Source: Firmicutes bacterium ADurb.Bin080
Lineage (GTDB): Bacteria; Bacillota; Clostridia; Christensenellales; DTU072
Assembly (NCBI GenBank): GCA_002070965.1
Contig: MWEH01000186.1
Span: 1 to 52,562, forward strand
DNA length: 52,562 nt
Reading direction: 5' to 3'
Shown: piece after piece, positions 45,515-52,562 of the stretch
Layout: each line of letters begins with the position of its first letter
Numbering within the stretch: position 1 is the stretch's first letter
Notes under the pieces: generated by a model
What the model saw: the letters and a program-made list of their open reading frames with translations, nothing else
The model's database searches: none
Told to the model about the DNA's origin: nothing
Position numbers and translations under genes: made by a program

Positions 45515-47323
45515 ATGTCGAAAATAATAGGAATTGATTTGGGAACAACGAATTCTGTTGTTGCTGTAATGGAAGGTGGTGAAGCCACAGTGATCGTAAA
45601 TGCTGAAGGAAATAGAACCACACCTTCAGTTGTAGGTTTTACAAAAGATGGAGAAAGATTGGTGGGGCAGGTTGCAAAGAGACAAGCAATTGTAAATCCA
45701 GATAGAACTATTAGCTCCATTAAAAGAGAAATGGGTACAAATTATACAGTAGTAATTGATGAAAAAAAATATACTCCTCCAGAGATTTCCGCAATGATAT
45801 TAACAAAGTTGAAAAATGATGCGGAAGCTTATCTTGGACAAAAGATTACTAAAGCAGTTATAACTGTCCCTGCATACTTCTCAGATAGTCAAAGACAAGC
45901 AACTAAAGATGCCGGTAAAATTGCAGGTTTAGAGGTCCTTCGTATTATTAACGAACCAACTGCTGCTGCTTTTGCATATGGTTTGGATAAAAAACCCCAG
46001 AAGATATTAGTTTATGACTTAGGGGGTGGTACATTTGACGTATCTATCCTCGATATTGGTGATGGGGTTGTGGAAGTTTTAGCAACCAATGGGAATACTC
46101 GCTTAGGTGGAGATGATTTTGATAAAAAAGTTATGGATTGGGTAGTCGAAGAGTTTAAAAAAACATCTGGAATAGATTTATCCAAAGACAAAATGGCAAT
46201 GCAAAGAGTTAAAGAAGCATCTGAAAAAGCAAAAATAGAATTATCTGGAATAAACAAAGTAAATATTAATTTACCTTTTATTACAAGCAATGAAAATGGC
46301 CCGCAACATATTGATATGGATCTTACACGGGCAAAATTTGATGATATGACCTCTGGTTTAGTAAAAGCTACCATTGGACCCGTACTACAGGCTTTGAAAG
46401 ATTCAAAATTGTCTACTAAAGAAATTGAAAAAGTTCTGTTAGTAGGTGGATCTACAAGAATACCGGCTGTAATTGAAGCTGTGAAAAATGTAATGGGACA
46501 AGAACCTTATAAGGGAATCAATCCAGATGAGTGTGTTGCTTTAGGTGCAGCAATTCAAGGTGGGGTTTTAGCCGGAGAAGTGAAAGATATTCTTCTTTTG
46601 GACGTTACACCTTTATCTTTGGGTATTGAAACATTGGGTGGTGTTTTCACAAAATTAATTGAAAGAAATACTACCATCCCAACAAAAAAATCGCAGGTTT
46701 TCTCGACTGCGGCTGATAATCAGACATCAGTCGATATTCACGTACTGCAGGGAGAAAGAGCAATGGCGAGTGATAATAAGACTCTTGGAAGGTTTGAGTT
46801 AACAGGTATACCCCCAGCGATGCGAGGGATCCCTCAAATTGAAGTAACATTTGAAATAGACCAAAACGGAATCGTATCAGTTGCTGCATTGGACAAAGGA
46901 ACTAATAAGTCTGCAAATATTACTATCACTGCTTCCTCGAATTTATCGAAAGAGGATATAGATAGTGCCGTGAAAGAAGCCGAAAAGTATGCTGAAGAAG
47001 ATAAAAAACGTCGTGATTTAATTGACATGAAAAATACAACGGAGCAACTCATTTTAGCAATTGACAAAACGGTAATGGAAAGCCAGGATAAATTAGACAG
47101 TCAAGATATAGAAACGCTTAAGAAAGCAGCAAGTGAAGCAAAAGAGAAGTTAAATACAGCTGAAGATGTTGAGACCGTAAAAGCCATTACAGAAGAGTTA
47201 TCCAAAACTACTAATCCTATTTTTACAAAACTATATCAAAAGGAACAGGAGTCGAATCAATCGGCTTCAGAAAACAATGAAGAAGGCCCAACTATAAATG
47301 TTGACCCGGATGATATTAAATAG
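45515..47323 (+). CDS. dnaK: chaperone DnaK (Hsp70)
   Basis: The 602-residue Hsp70 has the ATPase domain with [34 protein letters not shown] and [17 protein letters not shown], the [14 protein letters not shown] linker at about 357-370, and the peptide-binding domain plus a helical lid. It is slightly shorter than E. coli DnaK, as in other Gram-positives, and ends [20 protein letters not shown] precedes the ATG. It works with DnaJ and GrpE encoded on either side. Confidence 0.98.
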   Translation: MSKIIGIDLGTTNSVVAVMEGGEATVIVNAEGNRTTPSVVGFTKDGERLVGQVAKRQAIVNPDRTISSIKREMGTNYTVVIDEKKYTPPEISAMILTKLKNDAEAYLGQKITKAVITVPAYFSDSQRQATKDAGKIAGLEVLRIINEPTAAAFAYGLDKKPQKILVYDLGGGTFDVSILDIGDGVVEVLATNGNTRLGGDDFDKKVMDWVVEEFKKTSGIDLSKDKMAMQRVKEASEKAKIELSGINKVNINLPFITSNENGPQHIDMDLTRAKFDDMTSGLVKATIGPVLQALKDSKLSTKEIEKVLLVGGSTRIPAVIEAVKNVMGQEPYKGINPDECVALGAAIQGGVLAGEVKDILLLDVTPLSLGIETLGGVFTKLIERNTTIPTKKSQVFSTAADNQTSVDIHVLQGERAMASDNKTLGRFELTGIPPAMRGIPQIEVTFEIDQNGIVSVAALDKGTNKSANITITASSNLSKEDIDSAVKEAEKYAEEDKKRRDLIDMKNTTEQLILAIDKTVMESQDKLDSQDIETLKKAASEAKEKLNTAEDVETVKAITEELSKTTNPIFTKLYQKEQESNQSASENNEEGPTINVDPDDIK

Positions 47324-47332
47324 AGACTTTTT

Positions 47333-48475
47333 ATGGAAAAGGATTATTATAAAATACTTGGTATAAACAGGGAAGCGAACGCGGACGAAATTAAGTCCGC
47401 GTATCGTAGTTTAGCAAAAAAATGGCACCCTGATGTATATGCAACGGACTCTGAAGAAAAGAAAAGAGAAGCTAAGGAAAAATTTACCGAAATTCAACAT
47501 GCATATAGCGTTCTTTCTAACCCTGAAAAGAAGGCACTATATGATCAGTACGGAAGCGAAGAAGGGCCTCAAATGTCTTCTGGGGGCTCCGGATTTGGTG
47601 CAAGTGGATTCGGGGGTTTTGGAGATATATTCAGCGATTTATTTAACGTTTTTAGTGGCGGGGATTCTAGCTCTCGTTCCTCCGCTTCTAGACAGAGATC
47701 AGGCGAAGATATTGAGATTCAGTTAACGCTTACTTTTGAAGAGGCTTGTTTTGGCGTAGAAAAAGAAATCACATATAAGAGGACAGAAAACTGTAACTCT
47801 TGTAATGGAACAGGAGCAAAAAATGGGAAATCTTATACCACGTGTTCTAATTGCAAAGGAACAGGGAGCGTTATTGTTGAACAAAGAACTATGTTCGGCG
47901 TTATGCGTAGCCAACAAGTTTGCCCAGCCTGCGGAGGGAAAGGAAAGATAATAACTGAATCGTGTCCTGATTGCGGAGGCGCTGGAAGAGTAAAAAGACA
48001 GAAAACAATAAAAGTAAAAATTCCAGCGGGTGTTGACAATAACCAAATGCTAACAGTTAATGCCGAAGGAAATGCGGGATATAATGGGGCTCCAAACGGT
48101 AATTTGATTGTTGTTTTTAGAGTTCTTCCGCATAAAATATTTGTTAGAGCTGGTTATGATTTAAAATTAGATTTACCTATTAAGGTCTCCCAAGCAATTC
48201 TCGGTGGTAAGGTTACAATTTCAACAATCAATGGAGATAAAGTCGATATAGATATTCCTGAAGGGACCGAAGATGGTACAGTAATTAGGGTCAAGAAAAG
48301 AGGAATTAAATTTCTTAGGAAAGATTCATATGGAGATTTATTTATAAAGATAATAATAGATTTGCCGAAGAATTTATCTATCAAACAAAAAAAAGTTCTT
48401 AAAGAAAGTATGGATATCTTAGAAAACGCATCCTATTCAAAAGTTGATAAGTTCAATAAACTAACAAATAATTAA
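47333..48475 (+). CDS. dnaJ: chaperone DnaJ (Hsp40)
   Basis: The 380-residue type I Hsp40 has the J domain with KKWHPDVYA (HPD at about 32-34) and a Gly/Ser-rich region (about 72-125). Four zinc repeats follow (CNSCNGTGAKNG, CSNCKGTGS, CPACGGKGK and CPDCGGAGR), then the substrate-binding C-terminal domains. It stimulates the ATPase of DnaK encoded just upstream (9-base gap). No strong ribosome site precedes the ATG. Confidence 0.97.
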   Translation: MEKDYYKILGINREANADEIKSAYRSLAKKWHPDVYATDSEEKKREAKEKFTEIQHAYSVLSNPEKKALYDQYGSEEGPQMSSGGSGFGASGFGGFGDIFSDLFNVFSGGDSSSRSSASRQRSGEDIEIQLTLTFEEACFGVEKEITYKRTENCNSCNGTGAKNGKSYTTCSNCKGTGSVIVEQRTMFGVMRSQQVCPACGGKGKIITESCPDCGGAGRVKRQKTIKVKIPAGVDNNQMLTVNAEGNAGYNGAPNGNLIVVFRVLPHKIFVRAGYDLKLDLPIKVSQAILGGKVTISTINGDKVDIDIPEGTEDGTVIRVKKRGIKFLRKDSYGDLFIKIIIDLPKNLSIKQKKVLKESMDILENASYSKVDKFNKLTNN

Positions 48476-48486
48476 GATATATTTTT

Positions 48487-49455
48487 ATGAAGAAGGAATT
48501 ATCTGTATTAATTTCAAGAACTGGAGCTGATTATATTGTAAGCTCCTTTTTTTCATTAGGTATTACGGAATTAAAGATCAATGATTCAAATGCTATTAAC
48601 GAAGTTATATCCTCAAATATCGTTTGGGATTATATTGATGATAAGTTGATAGTACCAGGAGAAGATACAGTAGAAATAATTGCATATCTAGAAGAAAGTA
48701 ATATTGAAAAAACAATAGAATATATAAAAAATGAAATGAATTCTCTCACAGAAGTTAATTATGAGAAGATTGAATTTTCTGTGAATGATTTCATTGATAT
48801 TGATTGGTTATCTGAATGGAAGAAATATTACAAACCAATAAGATGTGGGAAAATTTTGGTAGTACCAAGTTGGCTGAGAGATAGTGAACAATTTGAGGGA
48901 TCAATTCCTGTTTTTATTAAACCAGGTTGTTCCTTCGGGACTGGAGATCATGAAAGTACTCGTATGTGTTTAGAACTATTATCAAAATTAGAACTTGCTG
49001 AAAAATCTTTAGCAGATGTAGGCTCTGGAAGTGGAATTCTTGGTATATCTGCTTTAAAATTAGGTGGGTCAAAATGTTGTTTTTTTGATATCGACCTTGA
49101 TTCTCTTTCAGAAGCAAAAAATAATTATATTATCAATTTCTGTAGTAATCTAGAATTTTCATGTGATGATAATTATTTTGCTCGCAAGAATGTTTTTTTT
49201 GTCAAATCTAATCTATTGAATGAAAGTAAGAAAAAGTTTGATATCATTCTCGCAAATATAACAGCAGATCCTCTCATTAAGTTGTCTAAAGATATTAAAA
49301 ATCACTTAATGCCTAACGGTTTTATGATATGTTCAGGTATAATAGAAAAGTATAGAGATTATGTAGTGCAAGCGTATGAAAAAGAGGGATTATTATTAGA
49401 AAGAGAAGTTGTTGATAACGGATGGATTGCACAATTATATAAATTTAGCGTTTAA
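48487..49455 (+). CDS. prmA: ribosomal protein L11 methyltransferase
   Basis: PrmA methylates ribosomal protein L11. The 322-residue protein has IKPGCSFGTGDHESTRMCLE and the SAM site LADVGSGSGILGISALKLG, with ILANITADPLIKL as the later motif. It is about the normal length. It is 11 bases after dnaJ and begins the dnaJ-prmA-rsmE run common in Firmicutes. No clear ribosome site is visible, so it may rely on read-through translation. Confidence 0.93.
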   Translation: MKKELSVLISRTGADYIVSSFFSLGITELKINDSNAINEVISSNIVWDYIDDKLIVPGEDTVEIIAYLEESNIEKTIEYIKNEMNSLTEVNYEKIEFSVNDFIDIDWLSEWKKYYKPIRCGKILVVPSWLRDSEQFEGSIPVFIKPGCSFGTGDHESTRMCLELLSKLELAEKSLADVGSGSGILGISALKLGGSKCCFFDIDLDSLSEAKNNYIINFCSNLEFSCDDNYFARKNVFFVKSNLLNESKKKFDIILANITADPLIKLSKDIKNHLMPNGFMICSGIIEKYRDYVVQAYEKEGLLLEREVVDNGWIAQLYKFSV

Positions 49456-49475
49456 TATATAAGTGGGTTTATACA

Positions 49476-50180
49476 ATGGAAATTAGAAGGTTTTATGGGA
49501 AAAAGAATAATAACATCATTATTTTAGAAGGTGATGAGTTTTTCCATTGTATTAAGGTATTAAGGCATAAAATTGGATACGAAATCATTGCATTTACTGG
49601 GGATGGGTTTGATTATAATTGTAGAATTATTAATATTCTAGAAGATACTGTTGAAGCAGAGATTTTATCTTGTAAATCAAATGAAGTAGAGAATAAATGG
49701 AAAATTGTATTATGCCAAGGGATGTGTAAAGAATTTGATTTTATTATACAAAAAGCGGTTGAACTTGGAGTAAATAGAATCATTCCTTTCTCTAGTTCGA
49801 GAACAAATATTAAAAATTTTAAAAGGATTAGGGCAGAAAAGATTATCTTAGATGCGGTAAAACAATGTGGAAGGGCCGTCATTCCAGAAATAACAGAGCT
49901 TGTTAAGTTCGAAGAGTTGTTTGAAATGAATAAAAATTTTAAAAATAGATTGATATGTTACGAGGATTGGAGGGGTAATTCTCTTGTATCTCAATTAAAT
50001 TGGGTGGACAGAGATGTCTTAATCGTAGTAGGGAGTGAAGGAGGTTTTACCGAAGAAGAAATTAGACAAGCCGCTAATTCAGGATTGAAAATTGTGTCGC
50101 TGGGCAAAAGAATTCTAAAAGCAGAAACGGCAGCTATGACTGGGCTAATAACTGTTTTGATAAAGTATGATGAGATTTAA
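49476..50180 (+). CDS. rsmE: 16S rRNA (uracil-1498-N3)-methyltransferase
   Basis: RsmE methylates U1498 in 16S rRNA. The 234-residue SPOUT-fold protein has EGDEFFHCIKVLRHKIG near the start, CQGMCKEFDFIIQKAVELGV, VIVGSEGGFTEEEIR and LGKRILKAETAAMTGL, the knot motifs. Length is normal. It follows prmA after 20 bases and lies 2 bases before mtaB, keeping this run of RNA- and ribosome-modifying enzymes under the hrcA promoter or a weaker internal one. Confidence 0.94.
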   Translation: MEIRRFYGKKNNNIIILEGDEFFHCIKVLRHKIGYEIIAFTGDGFDYNCRIINILEDTVEAEILSCKSNEVENKWKIVLCQGMCKEFDFIIQKAVELGVNRIIPFSSSRTNIKNFKRIRAEKIILDAVKQCGRAVIPEITELVKFEELFEMNKNFKNRLICYEDWRGNSLVSQLNWVDRDVLIVVGSEGGFTEEEIRQAANSGLKIVSLGKRILKAETAAMTGLITVLIKYDEI

Positions 50181-50182
50181 GA

Positions 50183-51463
50183 ATGAATAAAATAATATCT
50201 GTTTTCAATATAGGTTGCAAAGTTAACCAATATGAATGTGATTGTATTCAGTCTGCCGTTGAGAAAATGGGGGCGGAAACAAGTAACGAACTTACTTTCG
50301 CCGATATTTATGTTGTAAATACATGTTCTGTAACCGCTGAAGCAGAACGAAAATCAAGACAAATAATTTCTCGGATTAGAAGTATTAATCCCGAAGCAGA
50401 TATTATTATTACTGGGTGTGCTGCAGAAAAAAACCCTAAATTCTATGAAGATAAGGGCACATTAATTGTTAGTGGAGTATTAAATAAGAATCAGTTAATT
50501 GAAAATATTAAAAACATTATTCAAGATAAACCCATGCTCTTTAATGAAAGGAAAGACTCAAAAAAATCTTACAACTATATGCCCTATGAAAATATTTCTT
50601 CCTATGCAATGTTAAATAAGACGAGAGCACTTGTAAAAATTCAAGATGGTTGTGATAATTTCTGTTCATATTGCACTATTCCTCTTCTTAGAGGAAAATC
50701 ACGTTCAAGAAGCATTTCAAGCATAGTGTCTGAGCTTGAACAGTTACGAGGTTTAACACAAGAAGTTGTACTTACGGGTATTAACTTATCTTCATATGGG
50801 AAAGACATAAATGATAATCTGGTTAATCTTATCAGCATTATGAAGGATATGCCTTTTAGATTTAGAATCGGATCATTTTATTTAGATGGCATTGATGAGT
50901 CACTTATGGTTGCTTTATCAAAATTGAATAATTTTTGTCCACATTTTCACTTATCACTTCAGAGTTGTTCAGACTCTGTACTTTATGATATGGGTAGGCG
51001 ATATAATTCAAAGACAATCGAAGAAAAAATTAGATTTATTAAATCATTTTATCCTGTATCTTCAATCACTGCAGATATAATTGTAGGATACCCAACCGAA
51101 ACAGAATCAACCTTTCAAGAAACATATGATAACATTAAATCATTTGGACTATCGTCAATAAATGTTTTCCCTTTTTCAAGAAGAGAAAATACAAAAGCTT
51201 ATTATTTAAAGCCTCTTCCTAATGATATATTAAAAGAAAGAAAAATGAAAACAATCGAGTTATCGAATGTATTAGAAAAGGTTTTTTTAAAGAAAATGTT
51301 GTCCGAAAAGCAAAAGGTTATTTTTGAAGGTAAAGAGCAAAACGGTTTATTTTCTGGTTATTCTGAGTACTACATTAGAATATATTCTGAATGTAAAAAG
51401 AATAGCGCAACTATTAAACCGACGGGACTCTTTCAAGATGGTTTAAAAGGAGTTGAAGAATAA
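50183..51463 (+). CDS. mtaB: tRNA N6-threonylcarbamoyladenosine methylthiotransferase
   Basis: MtaB adds a methylthio group to t6A37 in tRNAs that read ANN codons. The 426-residue protein has the N-terminal UPF0004 domain, beginning NIGCKVNQYECDCIQSAVEK, with further cluster cysteines in VNTCSV and ITGCAA. The radical SAM motif is CDNFCSYC in VKIQDGCDNFCSYCTIPLLR near 147-166, followed by a C-terminal TRAM-like end. The stop overlaps the hinT start (TAATG). Confidence 0.94.
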   Translation: MNKIISVFNIGCKVNQYECDCIQSAVEKMGAETSNELTFADIYVVNTCSVTAEAERKSRQIISRIRSINPEADIIITGCAAEKNPKFYEDKGTLIVSGVLNKNQLIENIKNIIQDKPMLFNERKDSKKSYNYMPYENISSYAMLNKTRALVKIQDGCDNFCSYCTIPLLRGKSRSRSISSIVSELEQLRGLTQEVVLTGINLSSYGKDINDNLVNLISIMKDMPFRFRIGSFYLDGIDESLMVALSKLNNFCPHFHLSLQSCSDSVLYDMGRRYNSKTIEEKIRFIKSFYPVSSITADIIVGYPTETESTFQETYDNIKSFGLSSINVFPFSRRENTKAYYLKPLPNDILKERKMKTIELSNVLEKVFLKKMLSEKQKVIFEGKEQNGLFSGYSEYYIRIYSECKKNSATIKPTGLFQDGLKGVEE

Positions 51464-51804
51464 TGAAAGATTGTATTTTTTGTAAAATTATTTCTGGGGA
51501 AATCAGTTCGAATTTTGAATACGAAGATGAAAATATGGTCATTATTAAAGATATTAACCCTCAGGCTAAAATTCATTTATTATTGATACCCAAAAAGCAT
51601 TTTTCTAACTTGATGAGTTTAACTGAAGAAGAAACAAAAATAATTTCACTTTGCTTAAATAAATTGAGTCATATATATTTAGATTTAGGGTTGGAGAAAG
51701 GCTTTCGAATTGTTTGTAACTCTGGGGTAGACGCTCGTCAATCTGTTTATCATTTACACATACATATTCTCGGAGGGGAAGTTCTATCAGATAAAATGGG
51801 TTAA
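51463..51804 (+). CDS. hinT: HIT-family hydrolase
   Basis: The 113-residue protein begins MKDCIFCKIISGEISSNFEY and has IPKKHFSNLMSL and the HIT triad in VYHLHIHILGG near the C-terminus. HinT proteins split nucleoside phosphoramidates and related adenylates. It lies at the end of the heat-shock/RNA-modification run, a common position in Clostridia, often followed by rpsU; here rpsU is on the opposite strand. Confidence 0.95.
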   Translation: MKDCIFCKIISGEISSNFEYEDENMVIIKDINPQAKIHLLLIPKKHFSNLMSLTEEETKIISLCLNKLSHIYLDLGLEKGFRIVCNSGVDARQSVYHLHIHILGGEVLSDKMG

Positions 51805-52135
51805 TTATGCAATTTTGGGTTAAGCATAATAAGATGTTAGCAGAAATTTCTTTGTACGTTCTTAAATTAGTATAAGCTCTCAAAGATATTTCAATAGATT
51901 CAGAGCAAACGAAAAAATCAATGGTTTGGACCTTCTGCGTTTGGGAATAAAACGATGCTTAACATAATAAGTCGATAATATGGGCAGTTTTTAGTTCTTT
52001 TATGGTTTTTTGCTGATTTATGTCTTACGATTTATCCCTTTAAAAATGCTTCGAATATAAATGATGCTGAAGTTTTTTAAAAAAAGTCGTCTCCTCAAAA
52101 AAATCTCCGAAAATTTCGGAGATTTGATGGATTAA
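51805..52135. other. gene-free spacer between hinT and rpsU
   Basis: I see no convincing gene in these 331 bases. A 22-codon frame (about 51807-51875) follows hinT but has no ribosome site or family features. ATTATGC/GCATAAT near 51806-51832 can pair, and CTTC/GAAG with flanking A and T tracts at about 52043-52078 is a weak terminator candidate for the + strand operon. The rpsU terminator occupies 52097-52125. Confidence 0.6.
52097..52125 (-). terminator. intrinsic terminator of rpsU
   Basis: AAATCTCCGAAA (52101-52112) and TTTCGGAGATTT (52114-52125) form a near-perfect 12-base stem. Read on the minus strand it is followed by a TTTT run (52100-52097). It lies 11 bases after the rpsU stop. Confidence 0.85.
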
Positions 52136-52312
52136 TTATTTGTATAATCTTTTTCTTGCAGCTTCTGCTTTCTTCTTTTTTCTTACACTGGGTTTTTCAT
52201 AAGCTTCTTTTTTGCGCAAATAACCAATAGTTCCATCATTGGCACATTTTTTCTTCCATCTACGCACGGCACTATCTAAAGACTCATTGTCTCTTACGTA
52301 AACTGTTGTCAT
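52136..52312 (-). CDS. rpsU: 30S ribosomal protein S21
   Basis: The 58-residue protein reads [20 protein letters not shown] at its start, then [20 protein letters not shown], and ends in a basic tail ARKRLYK, which is the S21 signature and length. It is on the minus strand, facing hinT. GGGGGTGA lies 6 to 8 bases before the ATG, and it has its own promoter and terminator, so S21 is expressed as a single gene. Confidence 0.95.
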   Translation of the reverse strand: MTTVYVRDNESLDSAVRRWKKKCANDGTIGYLRKKEAYEKPSVRKKKKAEAARKRLYK

Positions 52313-52348
52313 TATTACTCACCCCCTTTCTTTTTTAATAGCATTTAC

Positions 52349-52378
52349 ATTTTACATAGAATTAGATGTATAAGTCAA
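52349..52378 (-). promoter_or_regulatory. candidate SigA promoter of rpsU
   Basis: On the minus strand TTGACT (52378-52373) and TAAAAT (52354-52349) are 18 bases apart, 37 bases before the rpsU ATG. It is the only good promoter match in this part of the gap. Confidence 0.58.
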
Positions 52379-52379
52379 G

Positions 52380-52423
52380 GAGAAAATTAAGGCCAAATAC
52401 GTTTTAGTATGGCGTTAATTCTC
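52380..52423. repeat. 44-base imperfect inverted repeat upstream of rpsU
   Basis: The arms match as GAGAA/TTCTC, TTAA/TTAA, GCCA/TGGC and TAC/GTA around a GTTTTA loop, with two two-base bulges (both AA in the left arm) and one G-G mismatch. It begins two bases upstream of the rpsU -35 and lies between two divergent promoters, outside both predicted transcripts. This suggests a DNA operator or a remnant of a mobile or terminator element. Confidence 0.6.
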
Positions 52424-52461
52424 AAAGTAAATGCAAAATTTAGAGAAAATTAGCAATTAAG

Positions 52462-52490
52462 TTGAATAATGGGAAGAACAGCATTAGAAT
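52462..52490 (+). promoter_or_regulatory. candidate SigA promoter of the gene at the right edge
   Basis: TTGAAT (52462-52467) and TAGAAT (52485-52490) are 17 bases apart and lie about 50 bases before the ATG at 52543. Confidence 0.52.
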
Positions 52491-52542
52491 TTAGGCTCCG
52501 AGCGGGTAAATATTTTTTAAATATCTTCGAGGAGGTTAAATA

Positions 52543-52562
52543 ATGAAACAAGAAACTAAAAA
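52543..52562 (+). CDS. start of an unidentified gene, cut by window edge
   Basis: An ATG at 52543 follows a strong GAGGAGG site (52529-52535) with good spacing and a promoter candidate upstream. Only six codons are visible (MKQETK), so the product cannot be named. It is divergent from rpsU. Confidence 0.6.

Noticed and set aside
46012..46374. A 120-codon minus-strand frame inside dnaK
   Set aside because: dnaK is unambiguous here; the antisense frame is a codon-bias shadow without a ribosome site.
47433..47726. A 97-codon frame inside dnaJ in another frame
   Set aside because: dnaJ is certain; the alternative has no ribosome site and is composed of frame-shifted J-domain and Gly-rich sequence.
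51605..51883. A 92-codon minus-strand frame covering the end of hinT
   Set aside because: Mostly antisense to hinT, no ribosome site and no family match.
1..52562. CRISPR arrays, tRNA or rRNA genes, prophage or attachment sites
   Set aside because: I saw no regularly spaced repeats, cloverleaf-like sequences, rRNA signatures, or phage genes while reading; a covariance or repeat search was not possible.

Overview
The window is a 52.6 kb, AT-rich segment (roughly one third G+C by eye) of what looks like an anaerobic, low-GC Gram-positive bacterium of the Clostridia type. The case rests on gene order (rpmF-plsX-rnc-smc-ftsY-ylxM-ffh-rpsP-khpA-rimM-trmD; topA-trmFO-hslV-hslU; hrcA-grpE-dnaK-dnaJ-prmA-rsmE-mtaB), a CIRCE operator at hrcA, strong AGGAGG ribosome sites, consensus SigA promoters, a ferredoxin-dependent 2-oxoacid oxidoreductase and a pta-ackA acetate branch. 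No tRNA, rRNA, CRISPR array or prophage was seen. Species cannot be named from the sequence.

Layout. (1) 1-670: the 5' part of an IS30-type transposase on the minus strand, cut by the window edge, with its terminal region. (2) 780-8395: an accessory operon of an aconitase-superfamily hydratase, a phenylacetate-CoA ligase-like enzyme, IorA, IorB, a second phenylacetate-CoA ligase-like enzyme and a tandem-ACT protein. It probably interconverts aryl acids, aryl-CoAs and aryl-2-oxoacids with ferredoxin. (3) 8400-10382: folate cyclo-ligase, a single-frame RsmD-CoaD fusion and a coiled-coil protein. (4) 10480-14061: tmcAL on the minus strand, divergent from pta-ackA. (5) 14145-26266: rpmF with its own consensus promoter and intrinsic terminator, then plsX-rnc, smc-ftsY, and a long SRP/ribosome/tRNA-modification run ending at rplS. 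(6) 26328-28682: a large multi-pass membrane protein of GT-C-like appearance. (7) 28755-43750: topA, trmFO, hslVU, hisS, aspS, an RseC-like protein, an atypical thioredoxin, glyA, nifS, nifU, lepA and hemW, tightly packed. (8) 43767-51804: the heat-shock operon with promoter and CIRCE, continuing through prmA, rsmE, mtaB and hinT. (9) 51805-52562: a spacer, rpsU on the minus strand with promoter and terminator, a divergent control region with a 44-base imperfect dyad, and the first codons of a further gene.

Most of the window is core translation, folding, lipid and cell-division machinery with many stop/start overlaps (TAATG and ATGA), suggesting translational coupling. The unusual parts are the hydratase/PaaK/IorAB/PaaK/ACT operon beside the IS30 element, the RsmD-CoaD fusion, the membrane protein between rplS and topA, the CSQC thioredoxin beside the Fe-S genes, and several intergenic dyads. 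Starts were moved wherever a ribosome site and family N-terminus favoured a codon other than the longest reading. All function calls come from recognising motifs by eye; no database search was run.
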